In this document: positions 26,878 through 36,264 of the stretch, one piece after another
Layout of the letters: every line of letters starts with the position of its first letter
Position numbering within the stretch: position 1 is the first letter of the stretch
Assembly: GCF_000422945.1 (NCBI RefSeq)
Contig: NZ_AUHA01000003.1
Location: 124,001 to 188,000, forward strand
Source of the DNA: Daejeonella oryzae DSM 19973
GTDB taxonomy: Bacteria > Bacteroidota > Bacteroidia > Sphingobacteriales > Sphingobacteriaceae
Direction: 5' to 3'
Length of the DNA stretch: 64,000 nt
Notes under the pieces: generated by a model
Told to the model about the DNA's origin: nothing
What the model saw: the letters and a program-made list of their open reading frames with translations, nothing else
The model's database searches: none
Made by a program: the position numbers and the translations under genes

Positions 26878-27360
26878 ATGAAATTTTTCATACTGACGTG
26901 TCTTTTAATAACATCTGTATCAGCAATTAGCAATGCACAAAAAGTGAATTTCCTTACAGTAGAACAGCTTGAAAGCCGTTTTAACAAGGGAAATGATACT
27001 GTTTATGTGGTTAATTTTTGGGCAACCTGGTGCGCTCCATGCATTGCAGAAATACCAAATTTTGAAAAGTTGCAGTCAACTTATCAGAATCAGCCTTTAA
27101 AAGTTTTAATGGTGAGTGTTGATTTTAAATCGAAGCTTGAAAATGCAGTAAAACCTTTTGTAAGAAAGAGAAATTTGCAAAATGAGATTTTTTTATTGAA
27201 TGAAAAAAGTCAGCAGGAGTATATTGATAAAATAAGTAAAAATTGGTCTGGTGCCTTGCCGGCAACTTTAATAGTTAATCGCAATAAAAACATCCGTAGA
27301 CTTTATGAGAAGGAATTTACCTATGCTGAACTGAATCAGGTTTATCAGGAATTAAAATAA
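26878..27360 (+). CDS. Exported TlpA-like thiol-disulfide protein
   Basis: A 160-residue thioredoxin-fold protein with an N-terminal signal peptide (MKFFILTCLLITSVSAISNA). The active site is WATWCAPCIAEIP (about residues 48-60), as in the TlpA/ResA group, and the cis-proline loop is ALPATLIV. Such proteins act in the periplasm on disulfides of other proteins. It lies 36 bases after the NlpC/P60 gene and six bases before a second thioredoxin-fold gene, so these are likely one operon. Confidence 0.9.
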   Translation: MKFFILTCLLITSVSAISNAQKVNFLTVEQLESRFNKGNDTVYVVNFWATWCAPCIAEIPNFEKLQSTYQNQPLKVLMVSVDFKSKLENAVKPFVRKRNLQNEIFLLNEKSQQEYIDKISKNWSGALPATLIVNRNKNIRRLYEKEFTYAELNQVYQELK

Positions 27361-27366
27361 ATAGTT

Positions 27367-27978
27367 ATGAAAAAATTACTCACTTTATGTTTTCTGGCAT
27401 TTGGATTAATTGCCAGGGCGCAAACCTCAGGCTATGCTGTGGGCGATATTGTAAGCGATTTCAGTCTTAGAAATATAGATTCAAAAATGATATCTATGGC
27501 CGATTATAAAGAAGCAAAAGGGTTTATTGTGGTATTTACATGCAACACATGTCCGTATTCCAATGCATATGAAGATCGTATAAATGAACTGAATAAAAAC
27601 TATCAAGCAAAAGGATATCCGGTTATAGCCATCAATCCCAATGACCCTGTTAGTCAGCCGGGTGATAGTTTTGATAAAATGAGGGCAAGGGCAAAATCAA
27701 AAAACTATAGCTTTCCATATCTGGCAGATCCGGACCATAAGGTAACCCGTAATTTTGGCGCTTCACGTACACCTCATGTATTTGTGCTGCAAAAAACATC
27801 GAAGGGAAACATAGTTCGATATATTGGCGCTATTGATAATGATACGGAGAATACCAGTTCAAACAAATCTGAATATGTTCAAAATGCAGTCGATGCTTTA
27901 CTGGCAGGCAATAAACCTGGATTGTCTTTTACAAAAGCAGTAGGATGTACCATTAAGTGGAAAAAAACTCAGGGCTAA
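27367..27978 (+). CDS. Exported peroxiredoxin-like/redoxin protein
   Basis: A 203-residue thioredoxin-fold protein of the AhpC-TSA/redoxin type with a signal peptide (MKKLLTLCFLAFGLIARA, cleavage before QTSGY). The active-site region is VVFTCNTCPYSNAYEDR, a CxxC pattern in place of the single peroxidatic Cys of classical peroxiredoxins, and the cis-Pro region is SRTPHVFVL. The protein ends with one more Cys (AVGCTIKWK). It probably acts as a thiol oxidoreductase in the periplasm together with the TlpA-like protein, whose stop codon is six bases upstream. Confidence 0.88.
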   Translation: MKKLLTLCFLAFGLIARAQTSGYAVGDIVSDFSLRNIDSKMISMADYKEAKGFIVVFTCNTCPYSNAYEDRINELNKNYQAKGYPVIAINPNDPVSQPGDSFDKMRARAKSKNYSFPYLADPDHKVTRNFGASRTPHVFVLQKTSKGNIVRYIGAIDNDTENTSSNKSEYVQNAVDALLAGNKPGLSFTKAVGCTIKWKKTQG

Positions 27979-28023
27979 ACTATAATTCGTAATTTTGGCC
28001 GTTCAGTGAAAATCTGAACCCTC

Positions 28024-28146
28024 ATGGCAAAAACTAAAACAGATTACAATTTCTGGACAAAATACAAACGTTTTGCTTCTACAGAAGTCTTGATGTACCT
28101 GATCATGGTCATTGGAATTCTGCTGGGCATTCTCATTTTTAGCTAA
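28024..28146 (+). CDS. Small 40-residue membrane protein
   Basis: A complete ORF of 40 codons between the redoxin gene and the exonuclease gene. It starts MAKTKTDYNFWTKYKRFAST, and the rest (EVLMYLIMVIGILLGILIFS) is a single strongly hydrophobic segment ending at the stop. The polar, positively charged front suggests that the N terminus stays inside. Its stop codon (28144-28146) is four bases before the ATG of the exonuclease, so the two genes are probably translated from the same message. The function is unknown. Confidence 0.7.
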   Translation: MAKTKTDYNFWTKYKRFASTEVLMYLIMVIGILLGILIFS

Positions 28147-28150
28147 TTAT

Positions 28151-29110
28151 ATGAAATTAAACCTTAAACGTCCTCTCGCTTTTTTTGATCTTGAAACAAC
28201 CGGCGTTAATGTGGCTTTGGATCGCATTGTAGAAATATCTATTTTAAAAGCACTGCCGGATGGCACCGAAGATGTTAAAACGATGCGAATAAACCCCGGA
28301 ATGCCTATTCCGATTGAATCATCAATGGTTCACGGAATTTATGATGAGCATATAAAGGATGCCGCAACATTTAAAGAAGTAGCCGAAGAGTTAGCCCGTT
28401 TTCTGGATAATTGCGACTTAGCGGGATATAATTCAAATAAATTTGATATCCCGGTTTTGATGGAAGAGTTCTTAAGAGCAAGGGTAGATTTCGATTTAGA
28501 TAACCGCCATTTTGTAGACGTTCAGAATATTTTTCACCAAATGGAACAGCGAACTTTAAAAGCGGCTTATCAATTTTATTGCGGTAAAAGTATTGAAAAT
28601 GCGCACTCCGCTGAAGCAGATATTAAAGCAACGTATGAAGTGTTGCTGGCTCAGCTGGATAAATACGATGGTGTTGAGTTTGAAGATAAAAAGGGGAATA
28701 AATCTGTTCCTGTTAAAAACGATATTGAATCGCTTCATTCATTTACCAATATGAACAAGCCTGTTGATTTTGCAGGACGTATGGTTTATAATGAAGATGG
28801 GGTAGAGGTTATTAATTTTGGAAAACATAAAGGGAAATGTGTGGAGGATATTTTTCAATCTGAGCCAAGTTATTATTCATGGATGCAGAAGGGAGATTTT
28901 CCACTATATACCAAAAGATGCCTTGAAAAAATATGGGTCCGCTGGAATGGTAAAAAAGAAGCTTTAAGAATTGAGCGTCAAACAAAAATTTCGCTGGAAA
29001 CTCCGGTTAAGGAAACCCCGCAAACTGCACCAGCCACACAGCCAAAAGAACCTGCCAAGCCGATCAATAACGATATGCTTGAACAGTTAAAAATGAAATT
29101 TAGTAAATAA
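28151..29110 (+). CDS. DnaQ-type 3'-5' exonuclease with C-terminal domain
   Basis: A 319-residue protein. The N-terminal exonuclease domain has ExoI FFDLETTG (Asp/Glu), ExoII GYNSNKFDIPVL and ExoIII HSAEADIKAT, the DEDDh pattern of the proofreading epsilon subunit and related nucleases. After about residue 205 there is a second region with INFGKHKGKCVEDIF...YYSWMQKGDFP, matching the small DUF3820-like domain found attached to such exonucleases in Bacteroidota. The ATG at 28151 is preferred to the one at 28112, which would overlap the small membrane protein gene. The role is likely DNA maintenance; it need not be part of the polymerase. Confidence 0.9.
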   Translation: MKLNLKRPLAFFDLETTGVNVALDRIVEISILKALPDGTEDVKTMRINPGMPIPIESSMVHGIYDEHIKDAATFKEVAEELARFLDNCDLAGYNSNKFDIPVLMEEFLRARVDFDLDNRHFVDVQNIFHQMEQRTLKAAYQFYCGKSIENAHSAEADIKATYEVLLAQLDKYDGVEFEDKKGNKSVPVKNDIESLHSFTNMNKPVDFAGRMVYNEDGVEVINFGKHKGKCVEDIFQSEPSYYSWMQKGDFPLYTKRCLEKIWVRWNGKKEALRIERQTKISLETPVKETPQTAPATQPKEPAKPINNDMLEQLKMKFSK

Positions 29111-29117
29111 TTAACAT

Positions 29118-29148
29118 AAGCCTCCCCAAAAAAGGGAGGCTTAATTTT
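29118..29148. terminator. Bidirectional terminator
   Basis: AAGCCTCCC and GGGAGGCTT pair with a loop of A-rich bases and are followed by TAATTTTT, directly after the exonuclease stop codon. It can also serve the gene on the other strand. Confidence 0.8.
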
Positions 29149-29158
29149 TAACAGGATT

Positions 29159-29548
29159 TCAAATAAATATTAGCATCAGGATCAGGAAAATGGCAATAAG
29201 TATAAATGCTTTTATAAAAATTGCCTTCTTTTTAGAATAGTCAAGCTGTTGAAACAGACATTCATGGCGGGTGTGTACACTATCATGATGATTGTCAAAA
29301 ACGATTTTTTGCGGGTGATCTATTAAGTAATAATAATACTGATCCTTTTTGTCTCCGGAAACAGAACTATTATTACTTGATTTTTCGTGGCTACTGATCT
29401 TAATTTCATCGTTTGGGTCAGAGTTTGTTCTGTCAACACCGATTGTTATTCTTATGCTGAGAGAAGCTTCGCAAATACGGGTTCCACAAAGGGAAGTGAT
29501 TATAGTGAAGTAAATTGCCAAAGGTGTTAATTTAAATAGCGCTTTCAT
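29159..29548 (-). CDS. Hypothetical protein with signal-like N terminus and C-terminal anchor
   Basis: A 129-residue protein I do not recognise. The first about 25 residues look like a signal peptide (LTPLAIYFTIITSLCGTRICEA), the middle is polar with SSHEKSSNNSSVSGDKKDQYYYY, and the last 22 residues are a hydrophobic anchor (AFILIAIFLILMLIFI) with a basic run before it (SKKKAIFIK). Together they suggest a small double-anchored envelope protein. The gene lies between two terminator-like regions and appears alone. Confidence 0.55.
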   Translation of the reverse strand: MKALFKLTPLAIYFTIITSLCGTRICEASLSIRITIGVDRTNSDPNDEIKISSHEKSSNNSSVSGDKKDQYYYYLIDHPQKIVFDNHHDSVHTRHECLFQQLDYSKKKAIFIKAFILIAIFLILMLIFI

Positions 29549-29911
29549 GACTTTGCGTTTTTGAATTGCTATGTAAAGATTGGCCTAAAACATCCCTTTT
29601 TAAAATTGCTCTATGCCAGCCTGTTTTCAAGGATTGCATTATTTGCCGTAATACATCGCACAAAACATTTCCCAAAATAGCTTTAATCAAAATTTCATTA
29701 CGTCATTGTGGAGATGGTAGAAATTTGCAGATATTAAGTTTAAAAAATCCGGTTTATTGCAATTTTTACTAAATAAATTTATATCTAAAGAGGAAAGGAA
29801 TTGCCGGATAACTGTGCCCCTGAAAATTTTTATTAATGACGATTTAATCGTATTTTCATAAGCCATAACTCCTTCACTTACGGTTGATTAAGCAGAAAGT
29901 AAAATTCTCTT
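29549..29911. other. Intergenic region before HTH regulator
   Basis: About 360 AT-rich bases between divergent genes. An ORF of 68 codons lies in it but has no family resemblance or convincing start. No RNA, repeat or clear promoter pair was recognised. Confidence 0.4.
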
Positions 29912-30913
29912 ATGGAGGCTCAACAGATTCAGAGTTTATTCTTTCAAAAGATAAAAGAAAAGCTTCCTCCGCATTTTTCGATGGTAGATGAGATTGCCTC
30001 ATTACTTCAATTAAGCAATGATAGTGCGTACCGTCGTATTCGCTGTGAGAAACAGTTATCCTTTGAAGAGATTCAAAAACTCTGTTCTCACTATAAAATT
30101 TCTATGGATCAGCTGTTGCATTTGCAAACTGACACTTTTCTTTTTAACGGAAAAATCACTAACAAATCTGACTTTACTTACGAGAACTGGCTGGAGACTA
30201 TAATTCTTCACCTGGAAACTATTGCCAAGGTGAAGCCTAACCATATGTATTATATAGCTAAAGAAATACCTTTCTTTTACTATTTTCTTATTCCTGAAAT
30301 TGCTGCTTTCAAATCTTTTTTCTTTATGAAATCTATTCTGGATTATGAAGATTGGAAGCATGCTAAATTTTCGGTTAATGATGATTACAGCCATATTCAT
30401 GAATTAGGTAAACGTATCAGCGATCTGTTTGCATCTATCCCAAGTACCGAAATTTGGAGCATTGAAAATATCACAAGCACTTTACATCAAATAGAATTTT
30501 ATCGGGAAACTGGAGCGTTAAAAAGTGATGACGACGCAATTGCTCTGTTCGATCATTTTGAAGAGCTGGCCAATCATCTTGAAAGACAAGCAGAGTGTGG
30601 ATTTAAATTAAAAGCAGGTCAGCAAACTGCATCTGCCGGACCGGCTTATAAAATGTTTATTAATGAATTAATAATGGGAGACAATATGCAGCTTATTCAG
30701 GTTGGAAATACCCGGATAACCTATATTAATCATAGCATCATAAATTTTATTACTACCTATGACCACGCTTTTAATGAGTATATGATGCAAACGTTTGAGA
30801 ATATGGCGCATAAATCTACTCCGATAAGTGAAGTAAATCAACGTGATCGTTTGATGTTTTTTAATCGTTTAAGAGCAAAAATTGCTGCTGCCAGAAAAAG
30901 TGCTGTCCATTAA
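29912..30913 (+). CDS. HTH transcriptional regulator, BetR-like
   Basis: A 333-residue protein. Residues about 15-75 form an XRE-like helix-turn-helix (DEIASLLQLSNDSAYRRIRCEKQLSFEEIQKLCSHYKIS), arranged as in the BetR domain family. The larger C-terminal part (about 85-333) is alpha-helical with aromatic clusters (FFYYFLIPEIAAFKSFFFMKS) and no recognised domain; it may sense a ligand. It stands 120 bases in front of the secreted cupin gene on the same strand, which makes the cupin a possible target, but that is inference only. Confidence 0.75.
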   Translation: MEAQQIQSLFFQKIKEKLPPHFSMVDEIASLLQLSNDSAYRRIRCEKQLSFEEIQKLCSHYKISMDQLLHLQTDTFLFNGKITNKSDFTYENWLETIILHLETIAKVKPNHMYYIAKEIPFFYYFLIPEIAAFKSFFFMKSILDYEDWKHAKFSVNDDYSHIHELGKRISDLFASIPSTEIWSIENITSTLHQIEFYRETGALKSDDDAIALFDHFEELANHLERQAECGFKLKAGQQTASAGPAYKMFINELIMGDNMQLIQVGNTRITYINHSIINFITTYDHAFNEYMMQTFENMAHKSTPISEVNQRDRLMFFNRLRAKIAAARKSAVH

Positions 30914-31018
30914 AATCGACCCTTTGAACAATTTTATTCTGTCAATTCTTTAAAATTCATCCTGTTATTTTCATTCTCCGGGGAAGTTAAATATTCTATA
31001 AATCAATTATAAAATCTA

Positions 31019-31030
31019 AAAAGGAGGTTA
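31019..31030 (+). promoter_or_regulatory. Strong Shine-Dalgarno of the cupin gene
   Basis: AAAAGGAGGTTA lies in front of the ATG at 31034, with six bases between GGAGG and the start. It has eight consecutive bases complementary to the 16S rRNA 3' end (AAGGAGGT). This is unusual for Bacteroidota and for this window. Confidence 0.8.
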
Positions 31031-31033
31031 ATT

Positions 31034-31444
31034 ATGAAGCGTTTAAAAAACCAATTAATGGCTTTGGGGATCATCCTGGTCATTACTCTTGGCTCTTCCG
31101 CATGGTGCTATGCACAAGATGTTGTAAAAATTATGCCTGCAATGCATAAATTATTGCTGGAAACGGAAGATGTTAAAGTTTATGAGGCAACGTATAAGCC
31201 GGGCGAAAAGGCCGCTATGCATTCTCATCCCAAGCATATTATTTACCTGCTTTCTGGCGGTAAAATGACCATGATCGGTACAGATGGAAAGCGGGAAGAA
31301 CTTGCTATGGAGGCAGGAGTTGTGAGGGAAAATCCGGCTGTTACTCATGCTACTGAGAATACAGGTGATACCGAAGTGAAAGTTTTGGTAATCGAGTTGA
31401 AAAATGGCATGGATCATAAAATGATGCCCAAAAAGCAAAATTGA
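31034..31444 (+). CDS. Secreted cupin-domain protein
   Basis: A 136-residue protein with a signal peptide (MALGIILVITLGSSAWCYAQ, cleavage after AQ). The mature part is a single cupin barrel: motif 1 PGEKAAMHSHPKHIIYLLSGG with the two His and Glu/Lys positions for metal binding (HSHPKH), and motif 2 NPAVTHATENTGDTE. The last residues are Lys and Met rich. The substrate is unknown. The Shine-Dalgarno before it indicates high or specially controlled translation. A terminator follows, so it is a single-gene transcript. Confidence 0.85.
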   Translation: MKRLKNQLMALGIILVITLGSSAWCYAQDVVKIMPAMHKLLLETEDVKVYEATYKPGEKAAMHSHPKHIIYLLSGGKMTMIGTDGKREELAMEAGVVRENPAVTHATENTGDTEVKVLVIELKNGMDHKMMPKKQN

Positions 31445-31462
31445 TTCTTGAGTTTTTACAAT

Positions 31463-31504
31463 AAAACCTGTCTGATGTGAATATTTGACAGGTTTTATTT
31501 TTTT
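31463..31504 (+). terminator. Terminator of the cupin gene
   Basis: AAAACCTGTC and GACAGGTTTT form a 10-bp stem with a 14-base loop, followed by ATTTTTTTT. The T run overlaps the stop codon end of the convergent queG gene. Confidence 0.85.
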
Positions 31505-32447
31505 AAGTAGGCTTTATAAATTCTATATTTCGCTTAAGTCCGCTGAATTTAGTCCGTTTAACTGCAGAATTTTTAAATAGTTTATTAAAAACATCTGCTG
31601 TGATTTCTTCCCAATCCTGCTTTTTCATCTCCAGTAATTGCCCGCTTGGTTGAAAGGCAGGTTCTTGATTCACTACTGAGAATGAATTCCAGGGACAAAC
31701 ATCCTGGCAAATATCACAGCCAAACATCCAGTTATCTGTTTTTCCTTTAAATTCTGAGGGCAATTCGTTTTTTAATTCGATGGTTAAATACGAAATACAA
31801 CGACTCCCGTCTACAATGTAAGGCTCCACAATTGCATCAGTTGGGCAGGCGTCAATACATCGGGTACAGGTTCCGCAATAATCTTTTGCCATGGGTAAAT
31901 CGAAATTCAGTTCCAGATCAACAATTAACTCAGCCAAAAAGAAAAATGATCCACTTTGTTTGTTCAGGAGATTCGCATTTTTCCCGATCCAGCCAAATCC
32001 AGCCTGCTTAGCCCAGGCCTTATCTAAAACCGGTGCCGAATCTACAAAAGCCCGTCCATCCACTTCTCCAATATTTTGCCTGATGAATTCCATCAGCAAT
32101 TTGAGTTTATCTTTAATTACGAAATGATAGTCCATTCCGTAAGCATATTTGCTTATTCGTGGTGCTTCCGTATCAGCTTGCTGCTGATCACTGTAATAAT
32201 TAAGAGCCAGAGAAATTACAGATTGCGCACCATCAACCAGTTTACGGGGATCCAGACGCTTGTCGAAATGATTCTCCATATAACTCATCTCGCCCTGGTA
32301 ATTTTTATTGAGCCAGTTTTCAAGCCTGGGAGCTTCTTCTTCAAGAAATCCAGCTTTAGATATTCCGCAAAACATAAACCCAAGTTTTTGCGCTTCACTT
32401 TTGATTAATTGGCTATATGCTGAGCTGCCGGATTTCATAAGGTTCAA
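31503..32447 (-). CDS. queG: Epoxyqueuosine reductase
   Basis: A 314-residue QueG-family enzyme, which carries out the last step of queuosine synthesis in tRNA using cobalamin and two [4Fe-4S] clusters. The clusters are visible as [16 protein letters not shown] and [11 protein letters not shown]. The N-terminal part has [20 protein letters not shown] and the cobalamin-proximal [20 protein letters not shown], with the conserved Asp and Lys of the family. The C-terminal HEAT-like repeats of longer homologues are short here (about 35 residues). It converges on the cupin gene. The start MNLMKSGSS could also be the second Met (MKSG). Confidence 0.93.
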   Translation of the reverse strand: MNLMKSGSSAYSQLIKSEAQKLGFMFCGISKAGFLEEEAPRLENWLNKNYQGEMSYMENHFDKRLDPRKLVDGAQSVISLALNYYSDQQQADTEAPRISKYAYGMDYHFVIKDKLKLLMEFIRQNIGEVDGRAFVDSAPVLDKAWAKQAGFGWIGKNANLLNKQSGSFFFLAELIVDLELNFDLPMAKDYCGTCTRCIDACPTDAIVEPYIVDGSRCISYLTIELKNELPSEFKGKTDNWMFGCDICQDVCPWNSFSVVNQEPAFQPSGQLLEMKKQDWEEITADVFNKLFKNSAVKRTKFSGLKRNIEFIKPT

Positions 32448-32524
32448 AGATAATAATAGAAGTATTGCTGACTGAGATTTAACATAAAATATTGATTTCT
32501 TTACAACAAGTACACTCCGCTATC

Positions 32525-32594
32525 AAACCTTAATCAGGTTTAGAGCAGGTATTCTAATACTTCTTATTCATTTATGAATAATTTCCTACTTTTG
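32525..32594 (+). promoter_or_regulatory. Upstream region of purL: hairpin and -7 element
   Basis: AAACCT-taatc-AGGTTT (32525-32541) is a short inverted repeat in the upstream region. TACTTTTG (32587-32594) matches the Bacteroidota -7 consensus and sits 26 bases before the start codon. No clear TTTG was found 19 bases in front of it, so the promoter is tentative. Confidence 0.4.
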
Positions 32595-32619
32595 TGCTTC
32601 TTTTAAAAACCCCTGAACA

Positions 32620-34842
32620 TTGGAAAATTTGCAACTAACTACACTCGAAACTGCTAAAGATCTCGGACTTCTTCCTGAAGAATTTGAACGTATCAAAGAA
32701 ATTTTAGGCAGAACGCCAAATTTTACAGAACTCTCTGTTTTTTCAGTGATGTGGAGTGAGCATTGTTCTTACAAAAATTCAATCAATTGGTTGAAAACTT
32801 TGCCTAAAGACGGGCCGCGTATGCTGGCCAAGGCAGGTGAAGAAAATGCAGGAATGGTAGATCTTGGTGATGATATAGCCTGTGTTTTTAAAATAGAATC
32901 CCATAATCATCCTTCAGCATTAGAACCTTACCAGGGAGCAGCCACTGGGGTGGGAGGAATTAACCGCGATATTTTTACCATGGGAGCCCGTCCAATTGCT
33001 CAGCTGAATTCTCTTCGTTTTGGCGATCTAACCCTTGACAGAACCAAGTGGCTGGTAAAAGGGGTGGTGAAAGGAATTGGTGATTACGGCAATGCATTTG
33101 GTATTCCAACTGTTGGCGGTGAATTGTTTTTTGATGAATGTTATAATATAAATCCCCTGGTTAATGCCATGTCGGCAGGGATTGTTAAAGTTGGGGAAAC
33201 CGTTTCTGCAACGTCATATGGTGTTGGCAACCCGGTTTACATTGTGGGCTCAGCAACTGGTAAAGACGGAATTCACGGAGCTGCTTTTGCTTCAAAAAAT
33301 ATAACGGAAGATTCTGTGAATGATCTTCCATCAGTTCAGGTAGGAGATCCTTTTCAGGAAAAACTTTTACTTGAAGCTACTTTGGAGGTCATAAAAACAG
33401 GTGCTGTAATTGGTATGCAGGATATGGGTGCTGCCGGTATCATATGCTCTAATTCTGAAATGAGCGCAAAGGGCGAACATGGAATGCGCATTGATCTTAA
33501 CAAAGTTCCTGTGCGTCAGGAAAACATGAAACCTTTCGAAATTCTATTATCAGAATCTCAGGAACGCATGCTGATTGTGGTCGAAAAAGGACGCGAAGCA
33601 GAGGTTGAAGCGGTTTTTGATAAGTGGGATTTGAATTGTGCTATTATCGGGGAAGTGACCGATACCAAACGTCTTCAATATTTTATGGATGGCGAACTGG
33701 TTGCAGATGTTCCTGCAGATGACTTGGTTTTAGGCGGCGGAGCCCCGGTCTATACCAGGGAATACCGTGAACCGGCATACTACAAAGAGAATTTAAAGTT
33801 TAATATAAATGATGTTAAAGAACCGGCTGATCTAAAAGAAGTTGCCGCTCATTTAATTTCACATCCAAATATCGCATCTAAAAGATGGGTTTCCAATCAA
33901 TATGATTCGATGGTTGGAACAGCAACCATGACGACCAATAAACCAAGTGATGCTGCTGTGGTTAGTATTAAAGGAACTAACAAAGCAATTGCACTTACAG
34001 TAGACTGTAATTCAAGATATGTATATGCCGATCCGGAAAAGGGATGTGCTATCGCGGTAGCAGAAGCAGCACGTAACATAACTTGTGCCGGCGGTGAGCC
34101 TGTGGCTATCACCAATTGTTTGAATTTCGGAAATCCGTATGTGCCCGAAGTTTACTGGCAGTTTGTGGGTTCTATTAAAGGGATGAGCGCTGCCTGTCTC
34201 AAATTTGAAACTCCGGTAACCGGCGGAAATGTAAGTTTTTATAACCAGTCTTCTGATGAAGGTCCGGTATTCCCGACACCAACAATTGGAATGCTGGGAG
34301 TTTTAGATAATATAGATACATTCATGACTTCCGATTTTAAATCTGAGAGTGATTTGATATATCTTATTGGAGAAAGTGTAAATGACATTTCATCATCACA
34401 ATATCTGGCATCTTTTCATAATATAACTTCCTGTCCTGCTCCTTATTTCGATCTGGAAAAGGAATATGCCATGCATCAGGTGGTAAAAGAATTAATTAAG
34501 CAGAAAGTTGTTGTATCGGTTCATGATGTTTCTGATGGTGGTTTATATATCACCTTGCTGGAATCATCAATGCCTGAGGGACTTGGCTTTACAATTGAAA
34601 CTGATTCGGATCTTCGTAAGGATGCATTTCTTTTCGGCGAAGCTCAGGGTAGGGTTGTGGTTTCGGTTAAACCCGAAAATCAGGAAGCCTTTATTGAACT
34701 GATGGCAACTTCAGAAATTGATTTTAGTTTGCTTGGAAAGGTTACTTCCGGCGAATTAATTGTAGATGCTGAGGATTTTGGTTCTGTTTCGGCATCCAGG
34801 GAAGTATATGATAATGTGCTGCATGGTATTTTAGGGGAATAA
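32620..34842 (+). CDS. purL: Phosphoribosylformylglycinamidine synthase subunit PurL (small type)
   Basis: A 740-residue protein of the small PurL form, which works with separate PurQ and PurS. N-terminal ATP/magnesium sites are visible in [49 protein letters not shown] and [10 protein letters not shown]. Later come [15 protein letters not shown] and the second half with [10 protein letters not shown]. It converts FGAR to FGAM using ATP and glutamine-derived ammonia. The start is TTG ([16 protein letters not shown]), as the alignment of the N terminus suggests. purQ and purS are not in this window; purB, purE and purK lie elsewhere in it. Followed by a strong terminator. Confidence 0.97.
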   Translation: MENLQLTTLETAKDLGLLPEEFERIKEILGRTPNFTELSVFSVMWSEHCSYKNSINWLKTLPKDGPRMLAKAGEENAGMVDLGDDIACVFKIESHNHPSALEPYQGAATGVGGINRDIFTMGARPIAQLNSLRFGDLTLDRTKWLVKGVVKGIGDYGNAFGIPTVGGELFFDECYNINPLVNAMSAGIVKVGETVSATSYGVGNPVYIVGSATGKDGIHGAAFASKNITEDSVNDLPSVQVGDPFQEKLLLEATLEVIKTGAVIGMQDMGAAGIICSNSEMSAKGEHGMRIDLNKVPVRQENMKPFEILLSESQERMLIVVEKGREAEVEAVFDKWDLNCAIIGEVTDTKRLQYFMDGELVADVPADDLVLGGGAPVYTREYREPAYYKENLKFNINDVKEPADLKEVAAHLISHPNIASKRWVSNQYDSMVGTATMTTNKPSDAAVVSIKGTNKAIALTVDCNSRYVYADPEKGCAIAVAEAARNITCAGGEPVAITNCLNFGNPYVPEVYWQFVGSIKGMSAACLKFETPVTGGNVSFYNQSSDEGPVFPTPTIGMLGVLDNIDTFMTSDFKSESDLIYLIGESVNDISSSQYLASFHNITSCPAPYFDLEKEYAMHQVVKELIKQKVVVSVHDVSDGGLYITLLESSMPEGLGFTIETDSDLRKDAFLFGEAQGRVVVSVKPENQEAFIELMATSEIDFSLLGKVTSGELIVDAEDFGSVSASREVYDNVLHGILGE

Positions 34843-34866
34843 ATTTCGCCCTTTAGCAGATCAATT

Positions 34867-34908
34867 AAAGGCTGACAAAGCGAAAACTTTGTCAGCCTTT
34901 ATTATTAT
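34867..34908. terminator. Terminator between purL and CHY gene
   Basis: AAAGGCTGACAAAG and CTTTGTCAGCCTTT form a 14-bp perfect stem with a 6-base loop (CGAAAA), followed by ATTATTATTT. It serves purL on the plus strand and may also serve the CHY-finger gene in reverse. Confidence 0.88.
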
Positions 34909-35241
34909 TTAGTCTTGGAAGTATAAATGATTGTGGTTTTTACATCCCGGATTAAAAGATGAGCCGCAAGCCGGACAATTATAATTACTTTCCATATATT
35001 GATGTATGCTTAATTCGGTTTTGCATATTCCACAAAGAACAGCTTTAGCAGACCACTCTTCTTTATTCCAGGTTTGAGAAACATGTGTCGCTTCCTCTTC
35101 ATGGCATTTGAAACAGGGATAGTAGGTATCGCAGCATTTAAATTTTATAGCTATAATATCCAACCCTGAATGATAATGAACGCATCGGGTTTGATCATCC
35201 ATAGTATTGCCTTTAACGATTACTGCGGTTTCTGTTTTCAT
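34909..35241 (-). CDS. CHY zinc-finger protein
   Basis: A 110-residue protein. The pattern CVHYHSGLDIIAIKFKCC...YPCFKCHEE followed by CGICKTELSIHQY and CPACGSSFNPGCKNHNHLYF fits the CHY zinc finger, with about eight Cys and four His as likely ligands for three zinc ions. The domain is known from plant and yeast ubiquitin ligases and from many bacterial small proteins without known role. It stands alone at the end of the purL terminator. Cytosolic; no signal peptide. Confidence 0.85.
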   Translation of the reverse strand: MKTETAVIVKGNTMDDQTRCVHYHSGLDIIAIKFKCCDTYYPCFKCHEEEATHVSQTWNKEEWSAKAVLCGICKTELSIHQYMESNYNCPACGSSFNPGCKNHNHLYFQD

Positions 35242-35294
35242 AAATGTAAAGATAGCACCGGGCTGGAAAATCGGCTTTGCTTTTTGTATAAATC

Positions 35295-36125
35295 TTAGTT
35301 GGGCAACTGAAAATTAATCGGGATGGTATAAGCCACTCTCACATTTTGCTTGTTTTGAATTCCTGCTTTCCATTTAGGAGATTTTGCCAGAACCCGTATA
35401 GCTTCTTCATCACAGCCGGAACCAATTCCCTTTAAGATTTTTATATTGCTCAAATCGCCGTTCTTCTCAATAATAAAACTAACAATCACCCGGCCTTGAA
35501 CATTATTTTCAATGGCCATTGACGGAAATTTCAGATTTCGGCTCAAATATTTAGAAAAAGCAGCCAGGCCGCCCGGAAATTCCGGATAACTTTCAATACT
35601 TGTGTAATTGTAAATTGTCAGATCTTCCGGGCCATCTGTAAGGGCGCTAGTATTTCCGCTGCCCGCGGAAGTATTCAAAGGCTCATTTAAACCTTCAATG
35701 CCATCAGAAGTTGTTTGACCAATAATACCCGAAGCCAAATCGATTTGAGATGGAGGTTCGGTAGTCATCTGGCTTTCCGAAACCACCTTCATTGGTGGGT
35801 TTTGTACTGTTTTAATTTTAACAACCTCATTCGGAGACTTTGGTGCCGAGGGTGGACGGGATTGATTTATTTGAGATGAAAATATTACTTCTGTAGGTTC
35901 CGGTGTTGTTTCCGTATTTTCAATAATCTTGCTTTTGGATAACTGATTATAGAGCATTGGAGAGATAATAATCGTTGTAAATAAAATGCTGGCGAATACT
36001 AAAGCTTTAACAGTTGTTTCAGCATTATGCTGCCTTAGTTGATACGCACCATACGTTTTATTACGATTCTGGAATACAAGTTCAAGCCACTTGGCCTTGT
36101 ACAAATTTTCAGTAAAATTTATCAT
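35295..36125 (-). CDS. TonB-family energy transducer
   Basis: A 276-residue TonB-like protein. It has a cytoplasmic N terminus with NRNKTYGAYQLRQHN (a Bacteroidota TonB signature), one membrane segment (VKALVFASILFTTIIISPML, about 39-58), a Pro/Thr/Ser-rich periplasmic stretch, and the C-terminal TonB domain from about residue 185: FPGGLAAFSKYLSRNLKFPS, VQGRVIVSFIIEKNG, GCDEEAIRVLAKSPKWKAG, VAYTIPINFQL. TonB passes energy from ExbB/ExbD to outer-membrane receptors. No exbB or exbD is next to it, so it is an isolated copy, probably one of several in the genome. Confidence 0.92.
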   Translation of the reverse strand: MINFTENLYKAKWLELVFQNRNKTYGAYQLRQHNAETTVKALVFASILFTTIIISPMLYNQLSKSKIIENTETTPEPTEVIFSSQINQSRPPSAPKSPNEVVKIKTVQNPPMKVVSESQMTTEPPSQIDLASGIIGQTTSDGIEGLNEPLNTSAGSGNTSALTDGPEDLTIYNYTSIESYPEFPGGLAAFSKYLSRNLKFPSMAIENNVQGRVIVSFIIEKNGDLSNIKILKGIGSGCDEEAIRVLAKSPKWKAGIQNKQNVRVAYTIPINFQLPN

Positions 36126-36264
36126 CAGCTTATAATTAAGGTTATTTTAATGCTGTGATGATAAAATCAGTATGATTCCATAAACTGTATAACACTGGGG
36201 ACTGAAGCTTAAAAGGATTGTCTGTACATTTACAGAGTTTAATAAGAATCTATTTGTACTCCTG

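Noticed and set aside
29566-29772. 68-codon plus-strand ORF in an intergenic region
   Set aside because: No recognisable domain, signal peptide or conserved neighbour spacing.
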